A stretch of DNA of 64,000 nucleotides. It comes from Apostichopus japonicus. Lineage: Eukaryota; Echinodermata; Holothuroidea; Aspidochirotida; Stichopodidae. Below, one piece after another: positions 11,620 through 26,600 of the stretch. Below the pieces are notes generated by a model. It did not search any database. It saw only the letters and a list, made by a program, of their open reading frames with translations, and was not told the origin of the DNA. The translations under genes were made by a program, and so were the position numbers. How positions within the stretch are numbered: position 1 is the first letter of the stretch; each line of letters opens with the position of its first letter. The stretch lies in the NCBI RefSeq assembly GCF_037975245.1, contig NC_092579.1:5827001-5891000 (forward strand), in the 5' to 3' direction.

Positions 11620-14600
11620 TTTCACCTTACCCGTATCAGGTGGGTGCTGTGAGGGCGGGGAAAGTATACAATGGATAATTGATAAACATCTTTCTACCAT
11701 TAGAGCTGATATTATGCAGAAATACTGTAAGATGTGTCGGTTATTATGTACTCTTTAGTAAAGGCTAACTTTTCTTGGCAAAGCACTACCTCCTCTTCTC
11801 CCATGGCAACCAACCTGTCTCTCTCATACCAGGGTAATGCGTTCCAAGCCAATACGACTTGATGACGTCACTGGATAGAACATTCCCATTGTCACCTGTA
11901 ACATTAGTATAGGCCTACAGCATTATAACGTGACATATAGCGGAACAATTCATCGTCTTGAGATGGTGTGCACTTTTATCCACTCAATCCTTTTGAATAC
12001 TGTTATAATCTTATACGAACAGTTTAAATAATTTAACAGAACCCCATCAGTTTGTGCATACTTCGTAAAGTATATTTTAGACACACAGTTTGTCACGTAT
12101 AATCGGCTTGCCGGATAACGTCTGTGCTTTTGAGAGACTTACCAATTTCCTGAATGGTGAAGTCAAAGTTCACACTTTTTTCTTGGGTTGGGTTTCCTTC
12201 CGTTGTCGTCTGTCTCTTTGTAACTGACAAATTCCGTAACTAAAAAAAAAAAAGGTCACAAAAAAAATTATATCCATAGTCTTACGATATCATGACGAAA
12301 ATTGGCAGTTTTCGCTACGACGTGCAAACAATTAAGACAACAGAAACTTGGAAATATAGTAAACGCGTAGTAACACTAGAATAATATAGAAGGCAAAATG
12401 GGGAAAGATACTTAACAGTGTAATTAGAAGAAACCAACCAACCCCCTCCTCCCCATCCTCCCTAGTCCCCCTCCTCCCCTCCTTCCCCTTCTCCTAATCT
12501 ACAACAGCTTGGATGCAGGGCGGGTTAAGGTGGGGGGGGGGGGGTAATTTAGATCGGAACGAGATATGCACGCAATTACTCGCAAGCGACATGGGCCTAT
12601 ATTACATAAAACAACATAACCTATTCCTTTTACCGAAAAAGGCATGTCAAGTGAAAAGAATATTCAAACAAAAAACAGCAACAAATCAACAGAAAACTGA
12701 TCGTATACCTTTTGGATATCATGAATCGATAGAGGCATTTGACTTGGTATAGTGCTACCTCTTCGGCGTTGTGGCGTAATGTCGTCTGGTATGTTTGTGC
12801 GCACAGCGCTTAAATTAGGCGCGAAACTCGACACAGTCGTAGATTCGATAGTTGATGAAACGACTGCGCTTTTCACTCTTCGTGATTCTGTTGATATGTC
12901 CTCTCGCTTTGCAAGTGACGATTTGACGAGATTTCCAGCGGATGAATGTGGCCGAATTCTTGTTATCGGGGAGTTTGATCTCAAATCTTCTAGCACTGTG
13001 AAAGGATGTGGTGACGTAATAGACGTTAATAAAAAGGGTAAAGTCTCTGCTTATTTTGAAACTTTGTTTTCTGAACTTTCTTTGTCAAGAGCACGTGCTT
13101 TATTAAAACGTGTCAGAAAGTCTAGATAGCTATCATAATCGACACCGAAGTGAGAGAGAGGGGGGTGGGAAGTCTTCAAACTGCTAATAATGCAAACAAG
13201 AGGGGAAAAACAAAGGGAAAATAAAGATGGAGCTCAGCTGGGGCTCAAGAGAACACACAACCTTTAAACATGTGATCAATTGTCCGATTTTATTACCCCA
13301 TGTTCCCTCTCGACTATCCCTTCCCTTACACCACTCCGCCGCTTCTCACAATTTTAATTCGATGTAGGCTAACCGTCAGTATCAATCTCCTGTCGAAATA
13401 AAACAACTCATTTCCTCTTCTGTGACACTCACTCTAAAACTATGTAACTGGTGGGGCTATTTAAGTTACCTAATGACATGGGTCATCCCTATTCTATTTT
13501 TTTTCTTTTTTTTCAGAGAAGCCCGAAAAACTGGCAATGTAACTTAAGGTTTATATTCGGTCAAGTCGTGGGATAAACCTAGTCTAAATTTGACAACGAC
13601 TGATAACTTTGAAGGGGTTTTCTCGTTATGATAGATGAATTTCAACAATTGAGCTAACAATGAACACTTTACAGAAACTGTGGGGTAATAAGGTATATGT
13701 AACAGACAAAAGTTTCCAACGTGACAATATATTACGTATTTCAATTCACTTTGGAATATCTACGGCGTTCCTTACCTAAGATTGAACCCTCGTGCCATTG
13801 CTGTGCTGCAGTTTTTTTAGTCTTGCGTAATGGCTTGCTAACAGATCTTCTTTTAAGATTAGCCAGAACTGAACAGCTGCCCTGTTGTCATGGAAATAAT
13901 GATCAACGAGAAACTATAGGACAAATTCATACCCGTGTGAAAGTGTTGGAACGAAAACATGCTTCTAAGAGGCCAATCAGTGTGTATTCGAAACTCATAC
14001 GTTTAATCTATTCTTTATGAGGTTAGGCTATACTTAGACTGGATATAATCTATTATACTTCCCTTCTAAAGATAGTAACCGGTTATAAACAATGTATATA
14101 GGTCTACAGCCCCCCCCCCCCAAAAAAAAAACACCTCCCCCACGTGATCACATGTACTTTCCAGTGAAACATCTTTTTATATGCGTAGCTACTAAAATGT
14201 AGTAATTCCCATACTTAGGGCTAATAGCCTACTGTACATTTGTTACGTTATGTATGTAGTTACATAGAGGTTTACTTTTCTTGATGTTTGTATTTGATCA
14301 TATGCTGCCAGTAACTTAGAAATATCACCAGTTTTATTTTAAAACCAAGAGCAAAATTAATCAGATTGCCTTCAGAATGTTTCAATGATGAATAAATGAA
14401 TTAGGAACATACGAACGAACGAACGAACGAACGAACGAATGCATGAATGAATGAATGAATGAGTTAGTCAATGAATGAATAAAAGCTGAATCAATGTCTG
14501 ACTTAAATTCCTGGAAGAATGAATTGCATAACTGAGCAAAACTTTACCGAATCATTCTCCGGTATACTCGATTCTTCTATCACACTATAGTGTTGAAGAA

Positions 14601-17600
14601 GCTCAAAATTTAGAAACCAAACACGTTCCAACTGATGACGTCTAACTACATATTAATGCAAGATTAGATATTTGTGCTTATCATGGCAAACCTTGTTCAC
14701 TCATATACTCACACCAAGTGGTACTGTACTTGTTCTAGTATTCATATTGTATTAAATTACAAGGCTATTATTTGGTAGACGGTATATGCTTAGAAAAATT
14801 GCAGATCACGCAAACACCAAGAACCGATTCAAAAACCTCTCGGTTTAAGCGTTTCAATCGAATGTGTTGACAAGAACTTATCACCACGTGCAATGTCTAT
14901 ATTATTTCAGGGAGCCACCGTTAGAGCAAATTCATGGCTATTTTTACTCCCAGAAATTCCCAACAGGACAAGAGCTATACTATACATCTTAAATGGGGAA
15001 AAAGAAAACCAAAGAAAAACATATCCTATATAAAATTGTCCTCACAAAATCTAAATATTTGCAAGTATACCTAACATTAACCAGGATTCGCTCCATTGAA
15101 ATGCAGTCATCAAAGATTTATGTATTGAAGAGAGAAGGCGGGCTGCACGGAATTGATATTAAACGGTGGTAAAATATCGTTTTTCATTTTACTCTCGTAC
15201 AAATAACGAATATCTAAAACATGAGATGACTTAAGCAATACATCAAATCATGCTGTTACCAAGGCAACTCCCGCGGTAACATACATAAACCTGATGTATC
15301 GGACGATAAAACTCGTACATATTTTTATAAGAGCGACACAATGCCAGTAAATTCGTTAATGACAAACATGGATCAATTGATAAGACGCAAAAAATAATAG
15401 AGAGAGGGAGAGAAAAAAACATTCATCTACATTATGAGTTCCGTTTCTTAATCATCATTTGAAAAATGAATGTTTGTCATTAATGGTTAAAAAAATTAAT
15501 GTAGGCCTACTTTAAGTACAGTACATAATATTTAAGTAAAAGATTTGTAAAGGGGTATTGGGTAACAGATACAACTGCCTGAAATAATGTGACCACAATT
15601 ATGATTATGATATAAAAACAGTTTACTCCCCCAAAAGAGGGGATTTGAATGAGATGTTACTGAATAAATAGATATATTGTTTTTAACCAACATAATATAC
15701 CCTGCTCTGTATAAGTCAGCAGTATTACCACCATATTTAGCATATTATAAAATGCTTAAAATGTCCAAAACTACTTTCCTTTAGGTTCTAGCTTTCCAAA
15801 TTTTTCCAAAGGACAGAAGAGTGCTCAAATAGACAATGAAATGTCTTAAGAAAGGAACAAATGCATCTAATATAGGGCAATCAAAATGATTGAAGTTTGA
15901 AAACGTGTGACCATTAATTGACCATCTAGCATATTTGGGTGCAATACTAAATCACCTTTACGTTGGTAACGATGTATAAATGTTATAGAACTATTATGCA
16001 AACTTGCATACAATGACCAAGGATGGCAAATCTTAGACAATTTTTATTCGAAGCAATCTGGAAAAGCGGGAAGGGTCGAGACATGGGCGGGATTACGGGG
16101 GGGGGGGGGGGGGCAAGAGGGGGCATTTGCCCCCCCACTTTTTCCCAGACCTTAGTTCACTTTTTTGTCGTTTTTGCAGACAAATGTGCACAACCCTAAT
16201 CGAAATTATTCCCCCACAACAGCTCTATCAAATAGGCATATTTGTCTCGAATCTAAGTCGATTTTGTGTTTAACATCGTAACATGTAGCTTCAGTGGCGG
16301 AGCTAGGGGTATTGGTCAAGGGGGGGGGGGGGATAGAGGGGCGCTTTAGACACAATCTAAGAGGAGCGCCACCACAGGTTTGCGCGGAGCGTACAGAAAT
16401 TTTTTGAGTAAAGATACTTCCTAGATCGCTGGAAATGACCCTTACCTGGCCTTGCTAATTTGCAGATAAACGAAGAATAAATAGGTGTCATCGCCAACAA
16501 AATGTGACAAATGTCAATATGGTAGATGAGAGCGCAATGAAAACGTCAATAATCGCGAATAAATAAAAAGTGGTGAAAACCTGAAAAGGGCGCCAGCAGT
16601 CCATTTGAGTCCGTCAGGGGGGGGGGGGGGGCATCTGCCCCTCTGACTGTATGGACGCTCCGCCACTATGTAGCATGCAGAATAACTGGAGCTGGAGCTA
16701 GCACATGGTTCGCAACACAGGTTACGAATCCTGGAGCTAACACACTAGCGATTCAATTCTGCATGTTGATGAATCCGCGGCATGTGCTACAGTGCCAGCT
16801 TCAGGAATTGATTTTCAACGTTGCTGCTCTACTAAATGCGTTGAATAACTAAATCCAGAGAAACGATTTACGAAAGCCAGATTTGCATATTGGGTATATC
16901 AATAATTAAATTCAATATACTGACACATGACACCCCCCCCCCCCATACAACAACATGCAATGGCAATGCCGATGTAATTTCTTTACTGCTCGAAATCCTG
17001 GAATGATGCATGCAAATCGAATAATGTAAATTACAAATTGGCACTAGCACAGTAACGGAACCGGTGGACTTGAGGGGCTTATCCCCCATGAAAAAAAATG
17101 TGTGTGGGGGGGGGGGGTAAAGGTATGTTCAGCCCCCAATATTTGCCAAGTGCTCCAAGAAGTGGGGACCGCGGGGAGAATTTCGAAGTGGGTGCTGAAC
17201 ATATTCTGAATCGGTCCAATGAGTATACTAATAATTTTAGGGGGAAAGAACTGTCTAGATGCGATTTATTGTTACCAGAGGTGTCATTTTTGCTGATCTA
17301 GGATTTCCTTTTTGCTTAAATTTCAACGCGCCGCGCCAACTGATGGTGGTGCACCGCCTAAATAGTGACGTATAAGCTTCAGTTATAAATCACCATATAA
17401 GTTCTTCTATCCGTCCTCCCTAAATTTACACACGTTCATTAATTGTTTAGATGCAATTTGAAGCCTATATCGGTGTTAATTTTACCGATCGAAGGGTACC
17501 TTTCATCGAAAATTTCGACGCTCCTTGCCAACCGATGATGGCGCTCTGTTTAGATAGTGACGTATAACAAAAGTTGTACATCACCATCTGACCATATGTT

Positions 17601-20600
17601 CTACTATAAATCCTCTTCAAATTTTAAACGATAATTAACTATCTAGATACAATTGCAGACATGAGATCCATATTTCAAGGATGGGTACATGCAGCTTAGA
17701 GCACTCGGGAAGTGCCGTTTCCGGCCATCTGGAGGGTTTGTAAAGCCAAAAAAATTCTTGTACGCTCCGCGCCAACCGATGGTGGCGCTCCGCTTAGATA
17801 GTCTTGCTAACAGTTTTCAAATCCCGCCCCTGGGTCGAGATATGTATCGCAGTGAAGCGATAAGTGTAAAATATATGTACTAGTATAGGGACGAGTAAAG
17901 AACTATAGGTTAACGTTTAATTGTTATTTAAAACTATAGTACAGAAATGTTGGTCTTGAGAGGTGATTTGAACAGCGGTCTTCTTATATAAGCACACCGT
18001 GTTCCTGTATATGTCATATAAATCGTCTATGTATACTTGATAGTGTACTGTGCCTCATAATCATATGTAGTTGTTATGTAAGTCATATGTACAACAAACT
18101 ATTTTCTGCGTAATGTAGTGTGTTACCTCGATTACATATCCGTATAATGATGAGGTGATGGTGTGATAATGATGATTTGATAATGACGTGGAGAGGGATG
18201 TAAGAATAATATAGTGAAGATGTGGGAATAATGTAGGGATGGTGTGGAAATAATGTAGGGATGTTGTGGATATCATGTAGGGATGGTGTGGATATAATGT
18301 AGGTATGGTGTGGGAACGATGTGGGGATGATATGAGAATAACGTGAGAGTGATGTGGGGATGATGTGAGAGTGATGTGGAGATGATTTGAGATTGATGTA
18401 TAGTGATAATGTGGAAATAGTGTATGGATGGTGTGCGTATGATGTAGTGGGGGGGGGGGGGTGGGTATATGATCTAGGTAGGAGAAAGGATGATTCTTTA
18501 TGCATTTTATTTCTAGTTCCAGATTTGCTTATCTTCGTATACCTGTCAACACGACCTTAACCTCGAGCACACGATAATATCAACAATTATCATTTAGTCA
18601 CCCTCATAGGCTCATTGTAAACTTACCGATTTTATAATGTAAATCCACGGCGAGAAGACGCTTTCCTTCACCAACAAATCACCAGCTCTGAGGAAGGAAA
18701 ATCCATGACTTGAATTTCATTATATAATTATGTTTGCTAAATATTCCCTTCTTCTTTTCAATAAAAACGAAAAAGCAAACATTCACTGGGCTGTATGAAC
18801 AGATTTTTTTCCAGCACCTGCAGTTGTTCGATCTTGTATGTTACCTTTCCAGATAATTCGCTGATTGTACTAACCTTAATATACGACCACAAAAAAAAAA
18901 CCCGTTTCACTGGGGTGCAAGTAGAAATAAGTGATGACGAAATGTGACGTCATCAGTTAGGTATGGTGGGTAGGTGGGTGGTTTTGTGGGTGGGTATATT
19001 TTGTATTGTAAATAAAATATTTGTTATTAAATGAGAGCTTTAAAGTTAGGTTTACTAGAATTCTCGAAACCAAAAGACGTGCCAGCTAATTTCTCGTGCA
19101 GTCAAACTGATTTCAATTAGGAGAAATCGATGAATTTTAGTTATAACCTTGTTTTAATTTTCGTATTTTGTCTTTCCTTTTTGCACTCTTTGACAAGAGC
19201 ATGTTTACAAACGTCCAACTTGAGAAGATTTCGGAAACTAGATTATTAGTAAAATGAGGCATTTTGGTATTGTTCATTGTTTGAATAAATCTATGTACAC
19301 GTTGCCACCGTGACAAATTTCATTGATAACTTGACGTTTTGGGCCTATAATATTTTCATTTTAAAATTGCTTTCACTGTCAATACACAAAATATAATTTT
19401 TCTAACTTCAGATGAAACTAAGAGAGAAATAAAAGAATGGACTGCATTCCTCCACACACACACACAGTGAACACACACACACAAACACGCAATTTAGTCT
19501 ATAACACTACATATATTTCAAATTCTGTAGCTCCAAGCCTGGAGTCTTTTTATTTAATATCAAAAAGAGAAATTCGCGTTCGTTTTGGGATTAAAATTAA
19601 ATAATATTCTTCCCGCCGTACTGGAAACACATTCAAATCATGGATATTAAAATGCCTTCAGGATACTTCTTTTAACATTTCTGTCATAATTATACATGAT
19701 TTGATGTAAGTTTCCACCGCCATATTAATATCGTTAAAAAGGATTGATTGTCAAAATAGATTGAAAACCCTCGTTTGATTTTGTCGTTTCTTTCATTTTT
19801 AACAAAAAATCATGATTATTAATAAAGATAATATCTCACTTGAAGAAATGAAACAAGCAATCATTTGGATGATTTTGGAAGACGTTGATTGGCCAGTGCT
19901 TAAGGAAACGCAGTGACGTAAAGAAAGCATGTTGATCCGGATCATTGACATGCTTGATTCCCCCGGATACCATAAAAATATCTTCATAATCCTAAATAAT
20001 GAGAAGAAAGTTATAAGCAAAAAATATCTTCATTAAAATTATAATAATCAAAAATAATAAAAAGACCATGAGAGTCGTGCAATTCCATTCACTATAAAGT
20101 TTTGTTTGTTGACAGGGGCGGCTGAGCAAGGTGACAAAGGTTTGTGTCAAACCTTATAAAATGCCCCCTTTTCATTAATTACGAATGCCCCGTTTTGTTA
20201 TTAAATGTACCCTTTTCCACTTTCGTACTTTAAATGTGCCCTTTTGTTTAATAAGAATATTAACAGTACAAAATTATCTGAATGTAAAATATTTTGCTGA
20301 AATACATTTAAATAAAACTGGAAGTTGCGTTAATGAACGCACAGAGGGTCCATTTTGGGGATAACTTTGTGTTTTGCATTCAAAATCACAATATCAATTC
20401 AATACCCTAAGGTGTTTGTGCCCATTGACCCCCTCAGCCACTGCCTCTACGGTTTTGTTAAGGGATGCAATGATTACCGCTATCATAGGCAAGATTTGAA
20501 GATATGCAAATCATTTATGCATTGTGTTACAAAAGCTTTCAAATGACTTATCTTAATTGGTATACTTAAGTTTTATCACTAAAATATACCATTCACTTGG

Positions 20601-23600
20601 ACACCTTACAACAATGTACTATTATCAAGAATCTTCTCAATAATAAATGCGATATCAAACTTTTGTTTCGGCTTTTTGGCTTTTTAATTAATTTTCACAA
20701 GTGGCCATAGAGACATGGATACATTATGACACTAGTTAGGAACATGAACTGTCATCTCCGTAAAATTTTGAATGATTGAAATTAACATCTATCGTCAATT
20801 CGTAAAGCTTAGGACGTACAATTCCATTACAGATGTATATGTAGCCTATATTCTTATTTGCATGTTAGGATGCAGGGTGATATTTGTTTATTGCTAAAGC
20901 AAACTACTAGCTTTTTGAACAAGAAAAATTACCTTGTACAGTCGAAATGTTTGCATAGCTGTCAAGGTTCTCGGCAGCTTTTTTTTCGGTACAAATATTA
21001 TTTGAATAAGCGTTTTACATATTATTAATACAAAATAAAAACAGAGTTACTATAAAGCAATCGACTTCAGCGAATGTCTGTTAAGTCGTCCTTGTGAAAT
21101 AGCGACAGAGAGAGATAAAAACTCTTTGCTATAGCATGTCGAATATAATGAATACCACGTTTTGACCTCATAATTCTGTCAAACGAGAATTCCCGCCCAA
21201 AAAATATCTTCTCCTTAACGAATATATCTCTCATGTTTTCCCCCTCGCCTTTGCTAATCTTCACTCTCCAATCAAGTAAATTGCCAAGAAAATACAGAAT
21301 AAAACAAAACAAAGACAAGATGAAAAGGGAAAGAAGTTAGGGAAGAAAATTGCCACTGATTGAGAGATATACAATAACAAAGTGTTAAGCCCCCAGGGAA
21401 ATGAGATGACCAAAAAAACTGTATACTCACTTGAACGGAAATACATAGTAATTGAGTGTCATCTTCGGTAAGGACGGTTGAGGCACGGCGTGTGTTGTTA
21501 AGAATAGCAAGTTCCTAAAACGAATTGTCAGTATTTAGTTAGACAAGGAAATTCGACATATTGATGATAAGGGATTACAGTTGTGTAAATATTATGTGTT
21601 TGGAAAATGTCGTTATAGCCAAACAGTATAACAATAAATCAATATATATGGTTTTGAGAGCTGTGAATTATAACATCTATGCCCAGACAGTGGTCTGAAT
21701 AAGTATGTGAGCCTGTAGCGGGATTCGAACAGGGGTGGAGGGGATGGAGGGGGTGGAGGAAGGGGACATGGAGGGAGGGGATAGAGGGAGGAGAGGGAGG
21801 GAGGGGTGGGGTAATTGCGTAAATTAGCTGCTGTTCACAAATATTGTATACAGTTGTTTAATTATGTTTTTTGTTATATATGTTTCCTTGTTGATGTTAT
21901 GTCAGAAATCAATGGACATTGTAAATATTTTTTTACTACTCCTTTAAAATTGGCTTTTTCAATTTAATCTGCATGTATTAGATTTGATTGATCGCAATCC
22001 TTTATTGAGTAATACTGGGGAAAAGGTATTTTATTTACAATTAATGGCTTAAACCCACAGGCGGTTGGACATTTTTTGAGAGATAGCAACAAGAAAACGA
22101 AACTGTATCAGCCCCATCATTGATATTATTCACCTGTCAAAACAGTGTTTCGAATTTGGTCAGCAATTTTAAAAACATCTGAATAATCCTTACAGTGAGA
22201 TTTTAATTAATCAATCAATTAATCATGCAAACTAAGACATCCTTGCAGGTTATTGTTTTACCAAATTAATGTAATTGAGAGAGTTAATTAATTAATTACT
22301 TTGATTAAATTCTCAACATTTCGTCAGCGAAGGCGCTATTTTCATAGTAATATAAAACACATGTAAAAGTAAATTTTCAACATTTCATAATTGTCTATTT
22401 TGGCTTCACTATATAATTTATTTGATATGACATTTGACAAACTAAATCAATTAGTATACTGTTATCGGATTTTAGTATGTACTAAGCATTGACATTTTTT
22501 TTTATAAATTTCAAATCAAAGAGCTGTTTTAAGATATAATAAACATCTCGAATGCTCCTTTAAAAGCACAAACACGCAGATACACACAAATTCAACGATT
22601 CATTAACTACCTGTAAGAGTTTCTCCATGAGTGGACAATTAAAGATACGACGGCGATATTTGTACTCTCATCGATCGCACAAAATGATTGCTCACGAAAT
22701 CAAATAAACATTGACTTACTCCGAAGCTGTCCCCTCGGTTAAGGTATGCAACAGCTTGTGGAGTCTTCTTACCGTCAGCCATGTTGAGAACAGAAACTAC
22801 CACTAGAAGAAAAAAATTGTAGAGGGTCACGAGGGAAGTATAACGAGATCTGATTTTATGCGCATAATAATGAAACTTCTTGACAAAAAATTTGTGTCAA
22901 ACATTCAAGACAACAAAAGCTTCAAACTTTAATGGTTTAATTGTTTGGAAACCGGTATATGTTTAATATGTACATTTTATGAGTATACATATATATTGAT
23001 CGATTTATTTGGCAATTCATCGATCCATCCAAACTTGACCGATCAGGATGGAAGTTATTAAGTGCGTATAAAACCGACAGAGACATTGACAATGATGTAA
23101 GCTATAGGTATGATTATGAGACCCATATACATGGCTGTTAGTAGACGATAACACACATAAATGATACCTTTTTAAGAAACTTTACACAAGATAGAACTTA
23201 CGTTTTTGGACAACAATTTGATCCAATCTTAACCCCACTGCTCATATATCGAGACTATAACCGCATGCATGTGATCAAGGCAGCATGCATGTGATCAAGG
23301 CGGCATGCATGTGACCAAAGGCGGCATGCATGTGATCAAGGCGACATGTATGTTGTCAAGGCGGCATGCATGTGACCAAGGCAGCATGCATGTGATCAAG
23401 GCAGCATGCATGTGATTAAGGCGGCATGCATGTGATTAAGGCGGCATGCATGTGATTAAGGCGGCATGCCATGAGATTAAAGACTGAAAAGCTATATATA
23501 CACTATAACTCCTTTATTTGCATGAGGAATTTAAAGATGTTCTGGGTACTTTTTAAGGAAAGTCGCCCAAGCCTGGGCACGAATACCAAACAACTTAATC

Positions 23601-26600
23601 CATAGCGATCCCAGTCCCGTTACATCGAGACTGTAAGCGTGTGATTATGACAGGATTACGTCATGTGAGGGATCACAGGAAATCCCTTCTAAAGGGAATA
23701 GTTACAATATCGTTCGCGTGTATAGGTTAATGAGCTATCTATACTGTGCATTGTGTATCCTAATACACATAATCTAAGTTAAATGGCCCAGAAGCAGAAA
23801 CTTTGTAAGAAAAGCTTACCAAGGTAGAGTCTAGACTCTAGACCATAATACCTAGCAACTTTATCCACTATCAACCCCATTTATACTTTACATCTAGACT
23901 TTAACCGACATGATGATCTAGACAGTGTTACGTCAACTAAAGTACCACGAGTCTCTTTAGACAGACAATAGATAATAGCCTAGATATAATCAGGTTAAAT
24001 GTTGATGAGCAATCTAATACAAGTATCGTAAACTGTCTTGACAGAATACAGGCCGAGACCGATTAACCGATATAAAACATACTCTACTAAGTTTTATATG
24101 CCACTGACCGTTATATGAATGGTCTGAATCGAGATATAGTAAAAATTAAGTGTATTATTCCTTAATCAATGCGTTTCAGATGATCCTTCATTAAATTTAA
24201 ATTAAAGAGATTTTATTTTATTTTGAGGTGGTGAAAGGTTTTTCCGACAGTCTAGGTTGCCTGAGTATGGGCAAGTCAAATAACTTTAGGCTATTTTTCT
24301 TACATCGTCGAAAGATGATTGGATTAACTCGCGAATCATTCAATTTTCTTCCATCCTTGAGGGAAATCAATGATGTCCGTAAATGTGTGCCACAAACGTC
24401 GGTGTCGGTGTAGTATGGATGTGTGTATGTATTTATGTATATGTATATGTATCTAGGCCTATATATCTATGTTAATATGTGTGTACATATGTATGTATAA
24501 ATATAGTTATATATACATATAATTATATATATATAGTTATATATATACATATATAGTTAAATATATATATAGGTATATATATTTTTGAAAGACCACGGAT
24601 ACTTACACGTGCCATATAATATAAAGTAGAAAGTTGTCGGAGGATGGCCTTGTCTCACGATCGCTCTTCCTGGTCCGAATCTGTGGAATACGAACGTTTG
24701 GTAAAGAATTTGCAAAAGCTAGTTTAGAATCCCCTATACCGGTTTGAGATACCGGGGGGGGGGCAAGATTCAGCTTAAATTTCAATGGCTTTGTAAATGT
24801 CCGTCGGTGGAAGGGCACAACTCGGTATACTTCTGGGGACTTTAATCCTCAGAAAATTGAATGGCTCGCTTCCCACCCATGGGATGGGGTAAGTGTTATA
24901 GATCTGTTGAAGTTATAAAATGTTCACCATGTATAGTTTGCAATGCGTTAGTAGTCAGCACGTTGAAATATCAGATTAACATTTAACAAATAATTCATCA
25001 AGATAGCTGTGATGGTGGAATAAGCTATTTTCTGTCCAACTATATCTAAAATGAAAGTGAATGAGAGAGGATATGCTCGATAGAAAAATGGAACACAGGA
25101 AAGAAACATGATAAGTTGTAAAGTTAGTAAAAAAAGATATAGGAAGATTGTCAAGTAATGGAAATTTTGCTCACTCTTCCAGCCATCCTACTCTGCATAG
25201 TTTTACTTGCATTCTGATTGGATAAGTGGCGAAAGCCCGGATGTTACGTAGGGCGATCTGAACCTGTGGAAAGTCAAAAGTATCTTCATATTAGTTTGAG
25301 CGTTACGCAACAAAATAGCAACTCAGAAATTTCAAAATGTCTGACATATTCTTCCTCATTTGCAATAAGAACGAAGTACTAGCAACAGGCGCGATTTTTA
25401 GTTTGGACTTTTAATGGATTTTTCTACCAACTTGTATCAAACCTTCCAAAATAAGCTCTAATAGTTGTATTTTAGTTCAACCTTGACAATGTACAATGTG
25501 AAAAGTTTGTTGTTTATATTGTATTATTTTGTGATGGGTCCAAACTATAAGTACTGTTTTACATACAAGTCTACCCCGCCGCCACTATCCGATGTCCACT
25601 CGTTATAAAGACGCCACCAACTTAGCCATCTAGCTTCATAAATGTACCACAGTTGAATAGTATCCAGACCTGCCACTGTGTACAGTCTTTTGTAATTACG
25701 GCGCTTTTAAGTTTATATTGTTTTAAGTTACAGAGTCAGCTGTTTGACTACTCAGTTGCTAACTATAGTCCCCTTTTGTTTTAAGTTCGTACAATTTTTT
25801 TGTTGGTTTATTAAGTTTGACCATTGATTGGCCGTATCGAGTGTTGTATTTCAACAGTATGCTATATTAATGTGCCATTTTTCATCCTTATATATTTCAC
25901 ACTAAGTTGACTTTCCACATTGAACCCTAATTGCCTTAATACAATTCCTTTACCATTATAAAGTAATGTGCATCAATATTATTGTTGTCTATTCCTTTTG
26001 ACTCCTATGCCATATTCCTTGCAACTTCCTTGACAAAAGTATGTTTTGAAGTCCTTCACAGACTTTGGATGCTAAATCCCGTCTCAATGATCTCGGCCAG
26101 TGTCATCCCTCTGTTCATAAATTCTGTTGCGACTGATAGAGTAACATTTTTATTACCACCACGCTCCGGTCACACATACAAGGCAGTACCTTTAATTTAC
26201 AGTCTAATGGATGTTTAAGGTATCGAATGGTCCATTATCTCGCAATAATTCACAATAAAACCATGATGTTTTTTCCACCCTTAAATTTACACGTGTTTAC
26301 GTTTTACTAAAAATAGATATTTTCACCCAAGTCAAACCTCCATCTTCCGCTCTCACTTGCCGTATTTCAGTATACATCAATTAGCATGAAGTAATATATA
26401 GTCAAAGAAAAAGAAAAAAGGCCTTTGGCGAAGAAAAAGCAAATGTCCACTTATTTTTGTTGTCTCCTTTTCTCTGTTTCTACGTTTTTTTTAAGTGAGC
26501 GGTGATTTGAAGAAAAAGCAACACTTACGTATTGTAATTCTTTCTCAGTTCTTTCGGTTGGGTGTTTCTGAAGTATCAGCTTGGCCTCATCTGATAACCG

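Noticed and set aside
12752-13129. 125-codon plus-strand open frame
   Set aside because: Antisense to exon 12 of the CNBD2-like gene, whose phases and splice sites agree with neighbouring exons.
18083-18505. 140-codon minus-strand open frame rich in Ser, Thr, Pro, His
   Set aside because: Product of the degenerate GATGTGG minisatellite.
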